In this document: positions 28,195-29,452 of the stretch, one piece after another
How the letters are laid out: each line of letters opens with the position of its first letter
How positions within the stretch are numbered: position 1 is the first letter of the stretch
IMG/VR virus record: IMGVR_UViG_3300046533_000756
Coordinates: 1 to 29,452 of that record
Origin: a virus
Direction: 5' to 3' (one strand)
DNA length: 29,452 bases
Position numbers and translations under genes: made by a program
Notes under the pieces: model-generated
The model's database searches: none
Told to the model about the DNA's origin: nothing
Seen by the model: the letters and a program-made list of their open reading frames with translations, nothing else

Positions 28195-29452
28195 ATGCCA
28201 CTGACCTTAGACAAAGCTCCAGTGACCCGTCCGTTCTTTCCGGATCAACCGGCGAACACGGTGGTGGAGTCTGTCCCGTGGGAGGTGTGGTTCCGGCAGC
28301 TGAAGCGGAAGTTCGACACGGTGGCTTCGGCCACAGTAGCGGCCACACAGGTCATTCGTGAGGGCAGCCACTCGGGCCGTGTGGCGCTGAATCCTGCCGA
28401 CTATCCTCACACGCTATATATCGAAACAGATCGCAACCGGATCGTGTACGAGTCCGATGGAGCTCACTGGCACTGGTTTGCCGGGACGATGGCGACCACG
28501 CTGGGAGTGGGTATTGCTCTGCTCGGCGCCACTCTCGGGAGCTTCGACACGGGTCTGCTGGCCTACGATGCGGCTTACGATCGCACTTTCAAATGGACGG
28601 GCTTGGTGTTTCTGGAGATCAACGCGCGCGACCGCTCGATCCATATGTGTGCTGAGACTCCAGAGTCCGCGGGGTATGCACTTTGTGATGGCTCCTCCGT
28701 CACACGGTCGAGGCCGGATGGATCAACGTACAGTTGGGCCACGCCAAATCTGTCCGGCCTTTATCCGAAGTTCGGGAGTGCCTACACGGGAATGCCCAAT
28801 GCGGCTGTACCTCCGACAATCCACGCCTCGATTCCCGCCGGCACTCTCACGCACCACCATGCGGTCGATATCGATTCGGGTGACGCCAAGGATGATGGCG
28901 GTGATCCCTGGAAAGTGATCTACACCGGAGATCTGACGCACCGGCACAACATCAGCGACCAGCTGACGGGCCCGGCGTTTGATGACATGGAAGCACCGTG
29001 GTCATTTACCGGGGCCATCTCGGGATCTGGCACTGGCACACTGGGTGGTTCGGCCACCATCGGCGGATCTGCGGTTCTGCCGGCGCATTCCCACATCACG
29101 GGATCCAACGTCGGGATCCAGAACCCGGAGCTCGACGGGGAGCCGTGGGTTCCCGTCCTGGGCGCGGATGTTTCGGGTTCGATTTCGGGAGCTACCGATA
29201 GCGTCGACATCTCGCACGGCCATTCGTTTTCTGCAGCTGGCGGTACAGACGCATCTCCAGGCGGTCTGGTGATGGCTCCGCTCTTCGAATACCCCACTGC
29301 TGAAGTGGCGCTCGTGCATACTCACGGTTTTACAGTTTCAGGTTTCACCGACGCGGGCGGTGGTTCTCACGCTCACGCGGTCGGTGGCAGCTTCGCAGGA
29401 TCCGGCCCAGTGACCGGAGCGTCCGGTGTCTGGATTCACTCGCACTTCGTCG
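28195..29452 (+). CDS. Tail fibre / collar-type protein with seven HxH motifs (3' partial)
   Basis: Open reading frame from ATG 28195 to the window edge (419 residues visible, no stop). Residues 1-120 include TLYIETDRNRIVYESDGAHW, a repeat often found at the N-terminus of phage tail proteins, and a short hydrophobic segment (GVGIALLGATLGSF). Then GYALCDGSSV (about 161-170) and ATPNLSGLYPKFGSAY resemble the tail-collar domain of short fibres. After this come Gly/Ser-rich beta segments with HxH motifs at residues 220, 249, 298, 341, 375, 392 and 415, the arrangement that binds metal ions in T4 fibre tips. It likely forms the receptor-binding fibre; tip and C-terminus lie outside the window. Confidence 0.8.
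   Translation, partial: MPLTLDKAPVTRPFFPDQPANTVVESVPWEVWFRQLKRKFDTVASATVAATQVIREGSHSGRVALNPADYPHTLYIETDRNRIVYESDGAHWHWFAGTMATTLGVGIALLGATLGSFDTGLLAYDAAYDRTFKWTGLVFLEINARDRSIHMCAETPESAGYALCDGSSVTRSRPDGSTYSWATPNLSGLYPKFGSAYTGMPNAAVPPTIHASIPAGTLTHHHAVDIDSGDAKDDGGDPWKVIYTGDLTHRHNISDQLTGPAFDDMEAPWSFTGAISGSGTGTLGGSATIGGSAVLPAHSHITGSNVGIQNPELDGEPWVPVLGADVSGSISGATDSVDISHGHSFSAAGGTDASPGGLVMAPLFEYPTAEVALVHTHGFTVSGFTDAGGGSHAHAVGGSFAGSGPVTGASGVWIHSHFV

Noticed and set aside
1-29452. Diversity-generating retroelement expected from BPP-1 likeness
   Set aside because: No reverse transcriptase and no template/variable repeat pair seen in the window.
1-29452. tRNA genes, integrase and attachment sites
   Set aside because: None recognised on reading both strands; absence outside the window cannot be judged.

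Overview
This window is part of the genome of a tailed bacteriophage with a short-tail (podovirus-like) virion. The evidence is a packaging and head module in canonical order (small terminase, large terminase, portal, scaffold, major capsid, cement) and a very large internal-virion/ejection-type protein. The portal, Bbp19-like, scaffold, capsid and Bbp16-like cement set resembles the Bordetella phage BPP-1 group. No integrase, tRNA, CRISPR array or insertion sequence was seen. The host cannot be named. A lipobox lipoprotein and a Sec-type signal peptide suit a Gram-negative host, but that is inference. Both ends cut through genes (the ejection protein on the left, a tail fibre on the right), so the window is a fragment and several tail and lysis genes probably lie outside it.

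Layout. (1) 2-7433, rightward: the 3' end of the giant ejection protein, a membrane/coiled-coil holin-like protein, a small virion-type beta protein, a Lar-like zinc protein and a tail protein with five 22-residue repeats. (2) 7451-15828, leftward: a dense, mostly overlapping early operon. From its promoter-proximal end it holds small zinc or hypothetical proteins, a membrane coiled-coil protein, a recombination set (annealase-like protein, PD-(D/E)XK exonuclease, coiled-coil partner), a DUF4031 protein, an HNH endonuclease cassette bounded by hairpins, two replication-associated proteins, a run of tiny genes, a PAPS-reductase-like PP-loop protein and a winged-helix protein. (3) 15829-15940: a divergent control region with a palindrome next to a Cro/CI-type regulator. 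(4) 15941-19748, rightward: the regulator, small proteins, a replication initiator carrying iteron-like repeats and a purine-rich tract inside its gene (candidate origin), a RusA-type resolvase, a lipoprotein and small zinc-type proteins. (5) 19756-29452, rightward: a terminator-like hairpin, then packaging, head and tail-fibre genes.

How it works together. The regulator probably controls the divergent transcripts. The initiator, annealase, exonuclease and RusA would handle replication and recombination, giving substrate for the terminase. The head genes build the procapsid, the fibre binds the host, and the giant protein is likely ejected with the DNA. Translational coupling is pervasive (ATGA, GTGA and TAATG overlaps), with many GTG and TTG starts.

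Points most worth a second look: a possible origin inside the initiator gene; seven HxH motifs in the tail fibre, as in metal-binding T4 fibres; a secreted protein in the head operon whose signal peptide carries a perfect 15-bp tandem duplication; the PAPS-reductase-like gene with altered PP-loop; and a 215-bp overlap between RusA and a lipoprotein gene.
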